The notes below the pieces were generated by a model. It was not told the DNA's origin. It did not search any database and saw only the letters and a list, made by a program, of their open reading frames with translations. From positions 1-15,054 of the forward strand of contig JABHUV010000021.1 in NCBI GenBank assembly GCA_018658605.1: a stretch of DNA of 15,054 bases, in the 5' to 3' direction. Positions 14,548-15,054 of the stretch are shown one piece after another. The position numbers were made by a program, and so were the translations under genes. How positions within the stretch are numbered: the stretch's first letter is position 1; every line of letters starts with the position of its first letter. Origin of the DNA: Planctomycetaceae bacterium (GTDB taxonomy: Bacteria; Planctomycetota; Planctomycetia; Pirellulales; Pirellulaceae).

Positions 14548-15054
14548 TTATTGATTTAACGTTGCCGCCGCTGCCATTTCTTCTTTAATGCGAGCGATTT
14601 CATTACTGTCTTTGTCTCCTCGACCCGACAAGCAAACTACGATCCGTTTGCCAGGGCCCAGTTCGCCAGCTAGCTTCATAGCTGCCGCGATTGCGTGTGA
14701 GCTTTCCAGTGCTGGCAATATACCTTCACACTGTGTGAGAGTATCGAAGGCATGCATCGCATCATCATCTTCACACGAAGTATATTCGACTCGCCCAGAA
14801 TCTTTCCAGTAACTATGTTCGGGGCCTACGCCGGGATAATCGAGTCCGGCTGATATGGAATGGACATCACATGTTTGCCCATCTTCGTCTTGCATCACAT
14901 AGCTCATACTGCCGTGCAAGACGCCATGTTCACCGTAGCTCAAAGGCGAAGCATGGTCGCCTGGGTGTGAGCCGCGCCCCGCCGCTTCAACACCGAGCAT
15001 AGCCACATCAGCATCGTCTATAAATGGATAGAACAGTCCTGCGGCGTTGCTGCC
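14548..15054 (-). CDS. trpB: Tryptophan synthase beta subunit, 3' part
   Basis: TrpB joins indole and serine to make tryptophan using PLP. The gene enters from the right edge; 168 C-terminal residues are present, with the frame open to the last base. The first residues visible, [11 protein letters not shown], are the conserved glycine-rich phosphate-binding loop for [29 protein letters not shown] and [11 protein letters not shown] are hallmark C-terminal blocks. A GTG at 15006 could be mistaken for a start, but the loop before it shows the gene continues off the window. It is the first visible gene of the minus-strand cluster trpB-trpA-arsM-ABM-xdhC-mocA; the promoter is outside. Confidence 0.96.
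   Translation of the reverse strand, partial: GSNAAGLFYPFIDDADVAMLGVEAAGRGSHPGDHASPLSYGEHGVLHGSMSYVMQDEDGQTCDVHSISAGLDYPGVGPEHSYWKDSGRVEYTSCEDDDAMHAFDTLTQCEGILPALESSHAIAAAMKLAGELGPGKRIVVCLSGRGDKDSNEIARIKEEMAAAATLNQ

Noticed and set aside
1..15054. CRISPR arrays, tRNA or rRNA genes, transposases, integrases
   Set aside because: No regularly spaced repeats, no cloverleaf-like segment and no mobile-element protein were seen by eye on either strand.

Overview
The window looks like chromosomal DNA of a planctomycete (Planctomycetota) of moderate GC content. This is inferred from the gene families: a prenyltransferase/squalene-oxidase-repeat protein, a large one-pass von Willebrand A (VWA) protein, a membrane-anchored multihaem cytochrome and an mcsA-mcsB pair without ctsR or clpC beside it. 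Most start codons lack a strong Shine-Dalgarno sequence. No rRNA, tRNA, CRISPR array, insertion sequence or phage gene was seen.

Layout. (1) 1-533, plus: the 3' end of a prenyltransferase-repeat protein. (2) 4662-597, minus: a VWA-domain protein followed by an eight-haem cytochrome c, 46 bp apart and probably one transcript. (3) 5017-5514, plus: coaD (coenzyme A synthesis), convergent with mcsB; the two stop codons share one CTAG. (4) 7096-5511, minus: mcsA-mcsB, the protein-arginine kinase and its zinc-finger activator. mcsB carries an in-frame TAA at codon 50 while the rest of the reading frame is full length and conserved. (5) 7383-8897, plus: trpE, divergent from mcsA. (6) 9093-8911, minus: a 60-residue two-helix membrane protein. 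(7) 9500-10675, plus: a class V PLP enzyme, after a 406-bp spacer with a perfect 9-bp inverted repeat. (8) 15054-10687, minus: trpB (partial)-trpA-arsM-like methyltransferase-ABM monooxygenase-xdhC-mocA.

How the genes fit together. trpE and trpBA serve tryptophan synthesis but lie in separate units. xdhC and mocA form a translationally coupled pair for maturing the molybdenum cofactor of a xanthine-dehydrogenase-family enzyme, yet no such enzyme is in the window. The arsM-like gene has the three core cysteines of arsenite methyltransferases plus a double-CC tail, and is followed by a small ABM-fold protein. The VWA/cytochrome pair is the least understood part: its VWA protein has a TonB-like SxxxH pattern in its single membrane helix. 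The clearest anomaly is the nonsense codon in mcsB. I saw no obvious defence or mobile system.
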